A DNA stretch of 64,000 nucleotides from Phytophthora colocasiae (lineage: Eukaryota > Oomycota > Peronosporomycetes > Peronosporales > Peronosporaceae): the NCBI GenBank assembly GCA_018806915.1, contig JAGKQI010000081.1:310001-374000 (forward strand), given 5' to 3'. Positions 39,504 through 52,549 of this stretch are shown here, piece after piece (position 1 is the stretch's first letter; the number at the start of each line of letters is the position of its first letter). The translations under genes and the position numbers were made by a program. The notes under the pieces were generated by a model that had not been told where the DNA came from, made no database searches, and saw only the letters and a program-made list of their open reading frames with translations.

Positions 39504-40952
39504 TTATAGCTGGAGGATGCTCTTGGACACTGGACTTGCTGTTCGTTGCCGTCGACGTGATGCTGTCGCTTCTCTCTCTTCTTTGGACTGCAGTAGATGC
39601 GCTGGCACCCAGTCGTACGTCGTCTGTAAGCCTCCTTTCTTCTTCTGTCGGCCTCTCCCCACTAACAATGGACGTAACTCTCCATGCTTCTCTCCAGTTT
39701 CTTCCGGAACTTCTCGGTGCCCAACAGGGATCGCTACCCACACGTTGTTCAGATTCACACGGGCGTCTTGAGCCATGATCTTCTCGAAGCGACTAAACGG
39801 CACGCACTGCACTTTCGTCCGGGTAGATGCCGATACGTGCGGCGGCCTCTGCAGCGGCAGTGGCTCCAGTAAAGTTGCTCGCTCTCCTCTTCGTTGGTAG
39901 CGCCATTCTCGACGAGGCAGCGGCAGCACTGGCGTCTCCTGTTGACGAGCAAGTAGTCGCGTTTCCAGTTCTCTACGGCGCGCCCGTTCTGCTTCCGAAG
40001 GTACCAACAATGCACCACGGGCTTCACGTAGACGTTCGCGTTGTCTTTGGCGTTGAAATTTCTTCAACTTCCAGTTACGTATCCGACGAACTCTTTCCCG
40101 CACACAATGACCACGCCACACGCGTTGAATCGTTCGCGCGGCTAGACGGCGAGCAGCACGAAGGATAAACAAGGTGGTGGAGCTGGTACTAGCATCATGC
40201 ACGTTTTTCAGCTCCTGTTGTTGCCTCTGCTGGTGTTCCCGAAGACGCATGGGTAGATCCATGAGCAGCTTCAACAGACGTTCTTTAGATTCCAAAGCCG
40301 CTTGCTCATTCCGCTTCATTCGTTTCCACAGTCGCTGGATCACACGTGCATAAGTGTCCAAACGCTCTTGAACACAAATTGCTGCAACCTTCACCACTGC
40401 TTCAGTCAGCAGTCGACCGACCATTTCTTTTGAAAGATGCGAGGCATCTTCAGCTTGGCGTCGTCTATGCGCAGCAGCGATGGCCGATCGCCCCAGTCGA
40501 GCCAATGCCTGACACATCCACTGGTAAATGCGTACTTGATGCTGCTGACGCTCTTGTTCCAGTTGTGCTTTCTTCTCCGCGCTCCGTCCGAATGTTCTCC
40601 CCAGTGTCTTCTGGAACATACTCAGTAAACTCTTCTCACCAGTGAGTGCTGATCGCAGCTTCCTCCCCCATTTCGAACTACCTATCGCTGTTAACTTCCC
40701 TCGCTTTCGAGTGAAAAACCCAATTGCAGCATGACGCAGCGACCGCAACAACGCGGATACAGCAGCAGCACTACGACCAACCATTGACGCCAGGGTTGCA
40801 ACGCCAGCTCGCTGCCTCGCTTTAACTTGAAAGAAAGCTGCCACCCGCTTCGAACGCACCGCTTGGAGTTTATCTTCGACATGCTTGACGTCTTGCTTCT
40901 TGCTCTTGAATCTTGCTGGTAGGTGGGTAATGGACTCGATGGCGCTCTTCAT
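39504..40952 (-). CDS. IQ-motif, coiled-coil protein of unknown function
   Basis: 482 residues, very basic, starting at the ATG at 40952. A calmodulin-binding IQ motif is visible near residues 275-300 (AARTIQRVWRGHCVRERVRR). A second weaker one is near 205 (YARVIQRLWKRMKRNEQAAL). The rest is helical and arginine/glutamine rich (KAQLEQERQQHQVRIYQW; KLKKFQRQRQRERLREARGA). The sequence just upstream (TTTTGTTAG) looks like an intron acceptor, so a short first exon may lie upstream. It is in tandem with, and 107 bp downstream of, the VPS13-like gene. Possible cytoskeletal or flagellar/centrosomal role, by analogy with IQ proteins only. Confidence 0.7.
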   Translation of the reverse strand: MKSAIESITHLPARFKSKKQDVKHVEDKLQAVRSKRVAAFFQVKARQRAGVATLASMVGRSAAAVSALLRSLRHAAIGFFTRKRGKLTAIGSSKWGRKLRSALTGEKSLLSMFQKTLGRTFGRSAEKKAQLEQERQQHQVRIYQWMCQALARLGRSAIAAAHRRRQAEDASHLSKEMVGRLLTEAVVKVAAICVQERLDTYARVIQRLWKRMKRNEQAALESKERLLKLLMDLPMRLREHQQRQQQELKNVHDASTSSTTLFILRAARRLAARTIQRVWRGHCVRERVRRIRNWKLKKFQRQRQRERLREARGALLVPSEAERARRRELETRLLARQQETPVLPLPRREWRYQRRGERATLLEPLPLQRPPHVSASTRTKVQCVPFSRFEKIMAQDARVNLNNVWVAIPVGHREVPEETGEKHGELRPLLVGRGRQKKKGGLQTTYDWVPAHLLQSKEEREATASRRRQRTASPVSKSILQL

Positions 40953-41059
40953 ATCGTTCTAACAAAATATAAACAACCAGAGTCAGAAACGTCAGCCGTG
41001 AAACCTCTTCAAGTACGTTCTAAAATGGCCACGTCTTTATTGTCCATGACATGGTCTCA

Positions 41060-44000
41060 CTAGCCAAAGAGCTCAGCGCCATCTTCCTGCCCGCGTTCAC
41101 CAAATAAATCGTATGCTGCGTTGGAGTGGCGTCCTGTGCCCCGGAATCGCAGAACGACTGGACGTGGCGTCCTGCTCACAAGATTCTTGAACTGCGACGT
41201 GTTGGCGACGTTCACACCGTTCACTGTGAGAATGCAGTCGCCTGCGGCGATCCGCCCCGAAGCGGCTGCTGCACTCGACGGCACACACTCGCGCACGATC
41301 ACCGAATCTCCACTCTGTTTCGCAATGAGACCTAAGGATGCACCAGCGAACTCCACTTCGTACTCCTCGCTATCTGCCGAGCCTTGAGCAGTAGCTGGCA
41401 CCTCCCCAAACAAAGCGAAGTCCGAAGCAGGCGTGGAGCTCTCGTTAACTTGCAGGTCGTCACCGATGATGACCACGTTCGCAGACCACCAGCTTTGCGT
41501 CTCCTGTAGCGTGAATGTGGCAGTATATCCTCGGTTCGCCTTCAACCGCGCTGTCTTGCGCGTCGCGTACACGTTGCAAGCGTTCGACTGCACCGTGAAA
41601 TACACATCACCCGACGTCAGTAGCGTCGGTGTGTAGCCATACGCAAACACCACGAGTGCACGGTCCGGTCGCCAGTTCGTCGCGCTGCCTCCAGCTGAAG
41701 CATTTTCACCGTCACTTGAATCCAAGACGCTCGCTAAATGGCGTCGTCCAAGGGGAAGAACACGTAGCGACGCACCGTCATTTAGCTGTGTGTTGACTAC
41801 CAAAGAGTGTCGCGAGTTGTTGATTAGCGCGAGCGCCACGCAGCCACGTGCCTCCAACCCGGTATGGTTGGCGTCCCAGTCGTACACAAGGTGCCGTACC
41901 TGGCGCAGGAACTCGGCGCTGTTGCGGCACTCCCCTATCGCTCGTGAATGCTTGCGCACGATATCCCCGTTCGACATGTGCTCATAGCGGAAGGGTGCAC
42001 CAAGGCTCTCTCCGTCACCAGAAGAGCTGGAAGTCAGCAGCCCAGGAGCCATAGCACCGGCGGCGGCCGCAGGGTCCGCTTTGCCACGCAATGTGGATAC
42101 GAGGGACGTAACGCCGCCGGCAACCATACTCGTGACTAACGACGTGACCTCAATGGAGTCGATCAGATTCAGCGCTTGGGACTTTACCGATTGTTCGTAG
42201 AAGCGCACAATTGCCGCGCCCAGAGACTCCTGCGTCGCCAACGCGTGCGATAAGCGGTAGCCTTCCAACGTCACGCACGCGTTCTCGATCTTGAGCTTGA
42301 GGTTTGACAGCCAGAATCCGTCGTGACTCGAGTCGCTCTTGTCGCGAGTAAAGCTTACGACGACACGCACTGGGGAGATCTCTCCCGACGCGATGTAGAG
42401 CTTTCGACCTGTCATAGCAGCCATATCCGCACTTGATCCTTCTTCTCCCTCCTCATTTTGAGGCACAAAGTACGCCAGCAAGTCGTCCGCGTCGCTGCTG
42501 TCATCGATCTGAAAACTCTCTTCGCCTGGGAAATCAGATACAAGCGACGTGTGCTGGAAGTGGGCAATAGTTTCCTCCTGCAGCTTGTTCAGTCGATCCA
42601 CAAAACTCATGGACGTCGAGACCTTGACGTTCTGCAGCTCTAGGTTCACACGCTCTACCCACGTGTACTTGGCGTGTGGTCGTTCCAGATATGTCAGCTC
42701 GAGGAAGTACTTGTCCATGCTTGGTCTCACTGATCCAGCCGCGCCATCGCCATGCAGAAGTGGTCGAAGCACTACGCGGTTCTTCGACTTGGGGAGAAGA
42801 TCCTCCACCTTGAGCCCCATGAGGTTCAGCTTTGCAGCGGTCGCTTGCGGCGACCACGACGCCTCCAGTCCAATCCGCGTGAATGTCGCGCGTGCTACCG
42901 ATTCGCTCCCGCCTTCAGACCCACTGGCAAACAAGTTATGCGGCTCCTCTATAGTCCTGCCATGCTTCTTGTCCGTTACCGTGACAATCACGCCAGCCAC
43001 TTGAGCATGAAGGCTAAACGTCTGCCAGCCTGCCGCCCCTGTATCTGCGATCCCGTCTCTTGAAATCGTCGAGCCTGCACTTGACAGTCTTGATGAGGTG
43101 GATGTCGGAGATCCAGTGCCTCCGTCCGTCACCACCACCACGAACGTGGCCTGCGAAAAGCTGCCTCGTTTCACTGTCACCTCTAATTGAACGCCACGTC
43201 CACTCGATCGGGGTGGGATAAGCAAATCTGTGGTAGCCACTCGGTCGACAGCGAAAGCTGTACTCCAGTCGTACCCATCACTGCAGAATACATCCGATCC
43301 AGCACCGTCCGGCAGTACTGACGCGCGCAGCGGTGCTCGACTTCCGCCCACCCAGTACAAGGCGTACATGTCTCCTGCACCAAGTACGTGGTGCGCAACA
43401 TTTCCGTTACTTGCGTCTTCATGGCGCTGCTGGCGGTTCGGGGATTCAAGCAGCAACGTGTGTGATGACCGGTTGAAGACCAGGTAGCGAGGAATGACAC
43501 TCACTAACGTCGTCACAGAGCCGAAATGTCGTGTTGCGTAGTCTGCCGACACCCCGAGCTCATAGAGAACACCACCTGAAGACCCGCTGCTTCCTGCTGA
43601 CCGAAGGGTGATACATTCATCCTGCCAACTCAACCTTCTCGGGTCCGCTTCAAAACGCGCCGACCAGTTGCATCCTCGTAAACCGATGCGAACCACAGGA
43701 ACTTTCCCGCTGTTGTCACTTCTGAGTACGCACTGATCTGTGCGTTCCCCACCTGCACGCGAGCTGCACGTGGAGGGATGTAGGCTTCACTGTCGGCCGC
43801 TGTGCCGTAGACGAGTTCTAAACCCGAACGGTTGATAACCCAGACCTCCGCCAGGATCTCAACGACTACAGGGCGTGCATTGCACTCGGTGCCTCCCACC
43901 ACGCGGAGGAGCAACCGGAACGGACGTCCATCGTCTACGCGCGAAAGCTGAATGGACAGCACAGCACCGTTAGCCGTGCCGCGCGGTGCGAGCTCCAACC

Positions 44001-47000
44001 ACTTGGATGCGGTCGTGCAGCCTTCCACCAGAAGTTGAAACAGTGGGCGTTGCGCGACGTCAGTCCACCAGATACTTGTCTTGGCCCCGACGGCGATAGT
44101 CTCTGGCTTCGAAGGGCTGTCGCTTGTCCCCGAGCCGTAGGCAGAGCTGTACGCCGAACGCACACGATATGTCAACGGCACAGGCAACTTATTCACCAGA
44201 ACCAGCGGTTCGGCAAAGGATACTGCCCTCATCTCCTTCTCGCTCGACATCGAGACACAGTACACCGCATTCCGACCTTCACCGGGGCCAGTAAAGCTCT
44301 CTCGCGACGCGGACGTTGAAGAGACTGCTGCTTCCACCTTAAGCTCGACGGCAGATCGAGTCTGCACCGGAATAGGGGCACTCCACGAGTACGTGGATCC
44401 GTTTCCTATAGGTCGCACGCGCAGCTCCGACGCAAGGGAAAGTAACACAGGTATGGCTGACTCCTGATTCGGCGGTAAGATTCCGATCTCCACTGGTGTT
44501 TGCCACGTCGGGTCGTTCACGAGAAGCGCTACGGAGCGGCCCGAAGCCAGTCTGTTCACCAGCTTAATAGGCGACGATACAACCAGCAGAATACGCCCCT
44601 CTACAAGCTGCGACGACAAACTAAGTGTGAAACTCGTCCGCTGTCCGTGCGTGTCCACCAGAGGGAACGTACGCGCACCCAATTGCTCGAAAATGAGGCC
44701 TTGAACAGCTTGAAAACGGGCTTCATTGTCGCCTGAGGATTTGGCATCCATCAACTGTAGACATAGGCGCAAATTGGCGGCTTCTCGGTCACCAGACGCG
44801 TAGCGCCGCACCACGCCCCGTCCTCGACCTGGAGCGTGGAGATACCGAACATCCGCCAGACTTCCAGTGGATACGATCAGCGGTTCAGTAGTGAACGAAC
44901 CATTCGTAAGCCAGAAGCTCAGGGGCAATCCAGTCTCATTACGGATCACACACGGCGCCATTTTGCGTCGCTTCGTTTCTTCGTCTTCATCATCTGCATA
45001 TTCTTTCGTCGCCACGGTAGCACGACGCTGCCACGCTCCACCCACGGACGCCACAACCTCCAGCAACCCGTGCGTAACAGTAAGATCCAGTGCCTGTGAA
45101 GCCGTAAGGATAACGTGCAGCTCACTCTCATTAGAAATTGAGCCCTGGACGGACGCATCCAGCCCCCACTCAGTGCACATAGGATGCCAGTCGCGCGTGT
45201 CCGGGTTGTAGTATGACATGAGCACCACAAGATTCCCTCCGCCAGAAATCGTCGTCGTCACGGGCGACTCCAGTGCGAAGAACGCAGAGCCGTCGACTTC
45301 TTCTGCTTGCGCCGTGTACGTGACGTTCAAGAATAAATGACAGCGCTCGATTTGTAGCTGAGCCAGCCCCATATCACAGCCATCGCAGTCATTAATCAGG
45401 GTCAAGCTCACGGTCGGCAGTTCACAGGTAAAATACCGGTGGACTTCCTCTTCCTCTATCACGAGACTTTTGGACGACGTTCGCGCTCTAGTGAGCGAAT
45501 GGAACTCTAGCGGTTCTCGTGACGAACGTTTAAACTCTTCGTGCTGCTCGATTGCTGTGTTAAGGGCCTCCATCGTTTCCATCGCCATGCGTGCGTCATC
45601 GTAAGATACAAAAACTTCAATAGGCGTGAAGCTCAGCGCCACAATTTGCTGTCGCTGACCGGCATGCGGGAACAGATCGCTCACTTCCACGTGCAGGGAG
45701 CAGGGCTCTAGCAACTGAATCAAAGGCGCAACGTCAATGGCGTCCCATTTCGCGTTTGTAGCTGGCGCCGCAACACAGCAACCAGGCCGTCTGGCGTTTA
45801 CCAGCACTACTTCCATGTTCCGCGCGTCGGCCAGAATGCTGCTTTGGATATCCAGGTCATCGCCATTCTTCCCTTTCTTTGGATCCGGGTGTGGTTTCCA
45901 CATAAACTCGAGGGTGAAATCGCCCGCGAAAGTCACGCGCGGACTATTTGGGTCATAAGCGTCACGTGGGAGTGCCACGCCCACTTGTTTAGCTGTCGCT
46001 CGGATTGTGATTGTCAGGTCTGGTTCCTTTCCGTCCCGTAGAATGTCTGAAATACTCTCGCGCCGGGTTAACAGAGCCGGTGACGGTGGCACTTTTCGAG
46101 ATGCCTCTGCGAGACTTTTCTCCTTCGTCGGCTCTGGTTTACCTGGTTTCGTTGGCAATGCGAAGAAACCGAGAAGTGACATTAGGGCTTCAGGGATAAC
46201 AGTACCCGTCACTTCGGAGAACAACAAGTCCAGGTCTCCTGTCAACGCAGTATCGTCCCATGTATAACGTATCTCCAGTGGCTGTGGCGATACCAACAAC
46301 GTGCTGCTTTCATCACTCGAAGACTTGTACTCCCCCACAAGATCCCGAGCGCTAAACGCCCCGAGATGCACCGCCAGACGCGGATTCTTATCGTACTCGT
46401 CGTCAAACACTAGTGAGAAATCTGTAGCAACAACCTCTGCAAGAGCTCCATCACGTCGCCGTGTATCGCTTTCAAATGTGCGCTGTACCATCGAATCTAG
46501 CTTATCTTCGTCTGCTTCCAGTTGTTTGTCTTGGTATAGCAGAACCCGCACATATTCCATAACAAACCGCACTTGGAGTGTTGCTTCGTCTGCGTCCGCT
46601 TGTAGATACGTATACCTCACAGTAGGTCGTAGCGAAGGCAGATCGGTATCTGCGCTGCTTCTCCTTTTCCCTAGAACGTGACCAGAACTATTAGTTCTGC
46701 TCATTTCTCCAGCTGAATCGGGTTCGTTTTGCAGCTCTTCGGCGCCGAAATTCTCCAGAATCAGAGCGACAATGCCCAGATAACTAGTGCGTGATAGATG
46801 TGCCTCAAGTGGGGGTAGTATTGAGTCCACCGTGATTCGAGGGAGGAACACGTCACTGTTCTCGTCTATGGAGATTGTGGACGAGACGAGATCTTCAATA
46901 CTGATTTTCAGGTCCGCAGGCTCAGGAAGTAGCTCTTCATACACTGGTCCTTCACCTTCCTTTGTCTTCTTACCACCAGCTGTAGTACAATAAATGTGGA

Positions 47001-50000
47001 CTTGCTCCAGGAACAAGTCTTTACAGTCTACGCGCAACGAAACCCCGTCCGAAGTGTGAACGACAGCACGTGGTAACGCTTCATCGTGTACAACCTGCTT
47101 GATTCTTGCCTCTGGAGGTCCGTGGTAATGCACAGCACTGGATGGGAAGTGGACTAGTCGCAGCACATTCGCAGTGACCTTCGCATGCGGAGCATCTTCC
47201 AAGCTCAACGGGAGGATCAACGTGGGCTTCTCCACACTCAAGTCAAGCACAACACTGGCCTCGTCTTCACGCAACAATAACTGAGTGGCGTTCATCAGTG
47301 TTTGAGACACCATCGCGCCTAGGACTCCTTCAAGAACGAAATCGACAAGCTCCAAAACCTGTTGGTGATAGTAGACGCCACGAATCGGCTGGAAGGCCAA
47401 GCGAAGAGCACTCTTGTCGTTCACCATCGGGTCACTCGCAAATTCGAAGCTCAATAGCGCGTCTAGCTTTTCTCCAGCCGTGCTACGGCGACGAGCTTCA
47501 TCCTCATCTAACCCGAGGAGCGTCGCGTACAAGGGATGCTTGGAGGTGCTCAAGTCCGTCCCCACAAAATTACCAACATGACCGGTAACTTCGAACGCGT
47601 CTTCCTCAGCGCTTCTCTCGATGGCGTAGCTCGTATAATTAAGAGCTGAGTTGGTCATCTCCAGCCGGGCTAGTTGCCGATCAATCTGGTCTTTATTGAA
47701 CGTCAGGCTGAATTGAACGAGCGACGCGCGCACCACCACAACAGGTCGTCCTCGCGAGCGCAATGTGGACAGGACTGCGCCGCGATTCTTCTTTCCTGGT
47801 TGAGTCTGATCCGGTAGAACTGTTGGGGCAGATGCCGACTTCACTGGGGACGTGAGAGCTTCAGATGGGAAGTCGTCGTCGTGAGACTGGATGGCAGACG
47901 CATAAGCAGAGATGATACGGTAAAATAGCGCCACAGACGACGGGTTCCATTGCAGATGCAGGACATTGAATTGCACGTCCGCCTCCACCTGCAAGCCGAT
48001 GCTCTGTGTTGACTCCGGAGAAAACGTTGTGACGTCAATAGCAATCAAATGGGTCGTGTCACCTTCGCTTTCACCCGTGGAGATGAGCTTGTAAAAGCGA
48101 GAGTCGGGTGAGTAGAGTTTGTCCTCCATCACGAGAGCTTTTAAGCGAGCATGGAATACTTGACGAGTCGAATACGCTTCAACTGCAAATGAAGTATGAG
48201 AGGCACGTAAAACGAACGCATCCTGAGCAGAAGATTCGCGCAAGTTCAGCTCCACGCATCCTAACGAGAGTTCCATCTCCAAAAGGAACTTATCCTCAAT
48301 CGTAGCAGTTGCTGTTGCCACGTTGCTTGAGCTCTGGTCGCTTGCGCTCTCCGAATCTGTCGTACTCTCCTCCCCACTGTAATCCTCTCGGTCTTCGAAG
48401 TACGTTAGCTGCATATCCTTAGCTCGAGCGATTGCTGCAGCCTGCACAAGTATGGAAGAGTGGATCTGACCCAAAGCCACTAGCTGCTCTTCCGCCAGAG
48501 ACACCACAATCGAAGGAACAGCAGCGTAGACGCCCACCTGCGGCAACGGCTTCACTGCTGTGTTCTTTCCGCGCGACGGGAGTCGGAGGCGTGTAGACGA
48601 AGCCTGTGTGTGAAACAAAAACTCCAACGACAGCTCCTTAACGATTTTTGAAAAGGCGTGAACTTCTTCGTCACTCCAGTTCACTAACTGCTCCTGACGA
48701 CCAAGCGAAACGTGGATCTGCGTCACCTCAAGATGCCAGTGCAGACGCGGATCATTGTCCGTAGTGTCCAGCGCCGTATCTAACGGTGTATCGATTGCAA
48801 TCACTTTGTCATCGTTGCGGAAGCTTAACTTTCCCAGATCAACCACAAGAACGGCACCGGTCGGCTCAGAAACGTTCTCAGGTAGAATAAGCACAGGCGC
48901 ATCCATGTCCACTAGTACATCGTACGCAACGCGACCTTCCGCTCTCTCCAATGACCGCATGAGTTCCGCTTCCTCGGCCTCTTTCTCTGCATCGGAAGAC
49001 TCCAAGAGTTTGGGATCATCTGCGAACATCCAGTCGGCCACAGACGACGTCGCGAATTGCCAGACCTTCTCTAGCTGCTTCTCCGGTAGCAAACTGACGA
49101 AGAAAGCATGCAGGAACATCACGAAGGACGGATCCACCAGCACACGGATAGGCTGTGAGCGTACGCGAACTTTCAGCGTCGCTTGCAATCCTTCGTCCAC
49201 TAGAGCTTCGAGTCTGCACCACAGCTCGCCGACTGAGATCGATATTGACGCATGACGAGCTCAGGTCGTCACTTGGCGAGGCTGAAGGGCTGCAGAACGA
49301 ATGGAAACGAGAGTCGCGTGCTAGGCCGTTGAAAATGTCAAAATGCTGCAATCGGAAATTGGCGTCCCACTCATCTTCCGGCTGAATATTAACCGCTAGT
49401 GAGCCGTGCAGCATTCCGGTGACGAATGGACTGTCGTGGGCGTTGGATTGGTACAAAGCCATTGAGCCGTTCGTCAGCTGGATCTGGATTGACATGAGGT
49501 TGCACCCCATCGGCACTTCATGTGCACTACCAGCCTTCTCCACAGCATCGTTGTACGCTTCACGTAAATTCTCGCGACCTTCAGCTGACAGCACCTGCTC
49601 TTCTTGAGTTGAAGCACTGGAAATATCTGTTTCCACCGAAAAAGTACGAGTACCAGGACCCACCACCGTCTTGAGTCGTCTGAGGATTCTTCTGAGCTGT
49701 TGCAGCGGCCTTGGCTTCTGCTTGCACACGCTCTTCGGCGTTTTCTGCGGCGTCACGTAGAAGCAGAACCACATCTAACGGGTACACTTCTTCGTACCTC
49801 TGCTTGAACTTGCCCTGCCGAGTGGATAGATCCAGCGGTGTGCCATTGCGGAGTTCTGTTCGGAAAGCTTCGATGTACAATTGCTGTTCAAGTAGCGCCT
49901 TATGGACGGAAGACCAACGCATTTTACGACGGTGCGGCCGTCGATGCAGTCGCGTGCCTTCATCCTTCTCCTCACGTCGAAGCTTCGCTCTGCGTTGTTC

Positions 50001-51132
50001 CAGTACAAGGCGCGTAGCGTAGTCCCACCACTCTTTAGGCCGTGCTCCGGGTGTGTGTAGTGGCCGTCCTCTGGCCAATGCAAAATGGGCTTCCACAGCT
50101 CTTCTACCCAGGAACGCACGCTGCAGGAACAGCACGTCTTCGTACTGCTCGCGGGTTAAACTTCCCTGAAGAGCACCTACTTCCGCTTCCACTGTGTATT
50201 TTGCCACTGTCGAGTAATCTGCGCTCTCATTCTTCGTAAGCTGCACGCCTATCGAGCAGGGCTTCAATACCCATCGTCTTTTGCTGTTTTCCTGTCTATT
50301 CAGCGCCTGTACCATGTCCCTCATGGCCTTGGGGACGTTTCTCTGTATCTCTAACCTTGCTTCTGTGTCGTTTCTATCCAGACGATCCCAATACATCCCG
50401 AACTGCGTGAGCTCCGCCTTCTTGTATGTAAATGAGCTGTGCACTGTGCTTTGGTCTACAAACGCCTCTAGTCCAGCTTCATCTGTCGTGAAAAAGCGAA
50501 ATTTCTCCAGCATAAAGCCACACGCAAAAGGAGCTTCCGGGTTGGCCACAAAGTCTTCGTATCTCAAGTGGACGTCCTGTAGGGAAACCTGGAGGTTGGC
50601 CACAATGCGAGCTGTAAGTCTCGACACAAACGTGCCTTCATCTTCGGTATTCTTCTGTTTTTCCTGGTCCTGGCCAGGAGCTACTCGGGCTGCGGAAGCG
50701 TTGATGCTGTCTCAAGAGCTCCTGTCTCTAAATTGTTTTTCTTGGCCTGAAGCAGCTCAGCTGAGCTTGGTCGCTCTGTGTTCTGGCACCACGAGGGCCG
50801 ACACGCCCTCAAGAGTGATTTTCACACTAGCAGAGCCCAATTGGTTCCAAGGAACTCTGCACAAGAACGCGAGAGACGGAGCCGCTGGTCACCGAAAACG
50901 GGCAATTGGAGCTCAGCCAGCGCATGGGGCTTGAGTGCCAGGTCTCGCAGCTCCAGTTCACCGCTCCATAGACCCACGACAAGGGAATCACTGCGAAGAC
51001 CGTCTACATACTTCCCCAGCTGCGCCTCAAGGATCTATAAGATATGAGAAACAATAGGATGAAGAGAGGTGTGAGAAGAGATGGAGAGGTGGAGGCACAT
51101 GCACGTACAGAGGAGATGATGGCCTTTGCCAT
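41060..51132 (-). CDS. VPS13-like bridge lipid-transfer protein with C-terminal PDZ domain
   Basis: VPS13 proteins form long hydrophobic channels that move lipids at membrane contact sites. About 3300 residues. A 24-nt first exon (51132-51109, MAKAIISS) and a 74-nt GT-AG intron lead to exon 2 at 51034, ILEAQLGKYVDGLRSDSLVV followed by GLWSGELELRDLALKPHAL, the chorein N-terminus. Later landmarks are VHLRYEDF, the FGMYWD block, and a 1856-residue open frame (49200-43630) with VPS13-type repeats and the start of the SHR-BD/VAB region (VPLTYRVRSAYSS; NRSGLELVYG). The last part (43696-41060) ends in a PDZ-like domain (SLGLIAKQSGDSVIVRECVP, GDCILTVNGVNVANTSQFKN). The frame changes four times at 50.65-50.95 kb and again near 49620, 49250 and 43650; many are probably sequence errors. 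The PDZ end is unusual for VPS13. Confidence 0.8.
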
Positions 51133-51786
51133 GGCGATGCACGTGTGGGTAGGAGGGCAGTGTAGCCGTCGAAATGGGGAGAAGAAGGTGGCGTGTCGAC
51201 AGGCAGTGGAGCGCGGATCTGAGAAGGCGTAATCGAAAAAATGCGGTATAATTTTAAAGGGGCGTGAAGTAGAGGGGTTAACCTTCCATAGAACGTACTA
51301 CTGTTGTAGAGCACTACCTGACCTTACAACCGTTCAGATTCGTAATCGCTGCGATTTTCAGCCAATCAGACGCGTAGGATCCCGCTTGGCGCTGATTGGC
51401 TGACGGAAACCTTCATAGATATCACCCTTGACCCGGTTCCTTGCGCTTATATTGCAGTGGTGCACTCGCTACACGCGCGGGTCCACTACGAACGCGGTGC
51501 AGATATGTTCATTACTATGCCTTCTAATTGTATGCCAAGTTTCGCCGCTCATTTCGCAGTATTGACCGCGCTGTAGGCTGGCGGAGATCTACATTGACCG
51601 TGATACTCTTTGTTCCGATAGGTTTGATGCATCCCTATAGTATCAAGTCAAAGAGGTTCCCAGCCGAGTCCGTACAACGGCAGCATTAGGCGTACGAACA
51701 GAATACTCCAGACCCGACCACGGACTCGCTCATGGCGCAGAGTTGAAGTGAAGCCGTGCTGGACGCAGTCGAACGTATCGTGTCGG
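51133..51786. other. Divergent promoter region with paired CCAAT boxes
   Basis: 650 bp between the VPS13-like start (minus) and the GIY-YIG-like gene (plus). No gene; contains the inverted CCAAT pair listed below. Confidence 0.5.
51359..51402. promoter_or_regulatory. Inverted pair of CCAAT boxes
   Basis: CAGCCAATCAG (51359-51369) and CTGATTGGCTG (51392-51402) are exact reverse complements, 22 bp apart, in the shared upstream region of two divergent genes. They would serve as NF-Y-type sites for either direction. Confidence 0.5.
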
Positions 51787-52549
51787 ATGCCTCTGGACGC
51801 GACCGGGAATTCGATCACGCACCATCAACTCCGGGACGTTGAGAAAGCTTTCACCAATCGGGTGTACGTTGAAGGCACTCCTTTCGTCCCATGGCAAACC
51901 ATACAAAGGAGGGTTCGCACACCACGTGGTTGGAATGAGTTTCAACATCGCTTCCGGGAACATATCTACGTGGCCGACACCCAACAGTGGACATATAGGC
52001 CGGACGCGGACATCATTGGAGAGAGACCATACATACTTGAAATTAGAGACCGTTCTGCAGGACAGTCGCCTGTACGACGCCACCAGAAGGCTTCGCACCA
52101 ATCCAACCCGCCGTAGAAATGTCACGAGCAACCCAGACCGAGAGTACACCGTACATCGCAGGCCGCATGTGACTGGGGTGTTCTATGATCCTCCAGTTCG
52201 TCATGGAGCAGGAGGGATCTACGTGCTTCATTGTGGATTAGCACCATCATCCATCCACAACTCGTCTGATGGCCCCAATTTCATACTGAAGGTGGGGGAG
52301 TCCAAGGACATACTCCGACGCCTGCACGAGCACCAAGAGCCTAAATCATATCTACACATACACGGCGAGGTGGAAATCCTGTTTGGAATGGAGATAGACA
52401 AGTGCGATCGAGTTCCTGCAGAGTCTCTGCTCAAGGTCATTCTGACGGAGTTCGGCTTTTATCGCTTTACTGTTTATAGCAATGGAGGGCGATCGACGGA
52501 GACCTTCTCCTTCAATGAGAAGACTCGTGATGTCCTCGTACATGTGTAG
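51787..52549 (+). CDS. GIY-YIG-like domain protein (frameshifted)
   Basis: Unrecognised gene with a GIY-YIG nuclease-like module. The first ATG is at 51787 (MPLDATGNSITHHQLRDVEK), and this frame continues to about 52090 (PDADIIGERPYILEIRDRS). The frame then changes to the one ending at the TAG at 52547-52549. The second part reads GAGGIYVLHCG, then FILKVGESKDILRRLHEHQE, then DKCDRVPAESLLKVILTEFG. These fit the GIY motif, a KVG in place of YIG, the arginine helix, and the conserved glutamate of the fold. The module could be a structure-specific nuclease or, with the altered second motif, a binding domain. No mobile element surrounds it. Moderate confidence. Confidence 0.5.
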
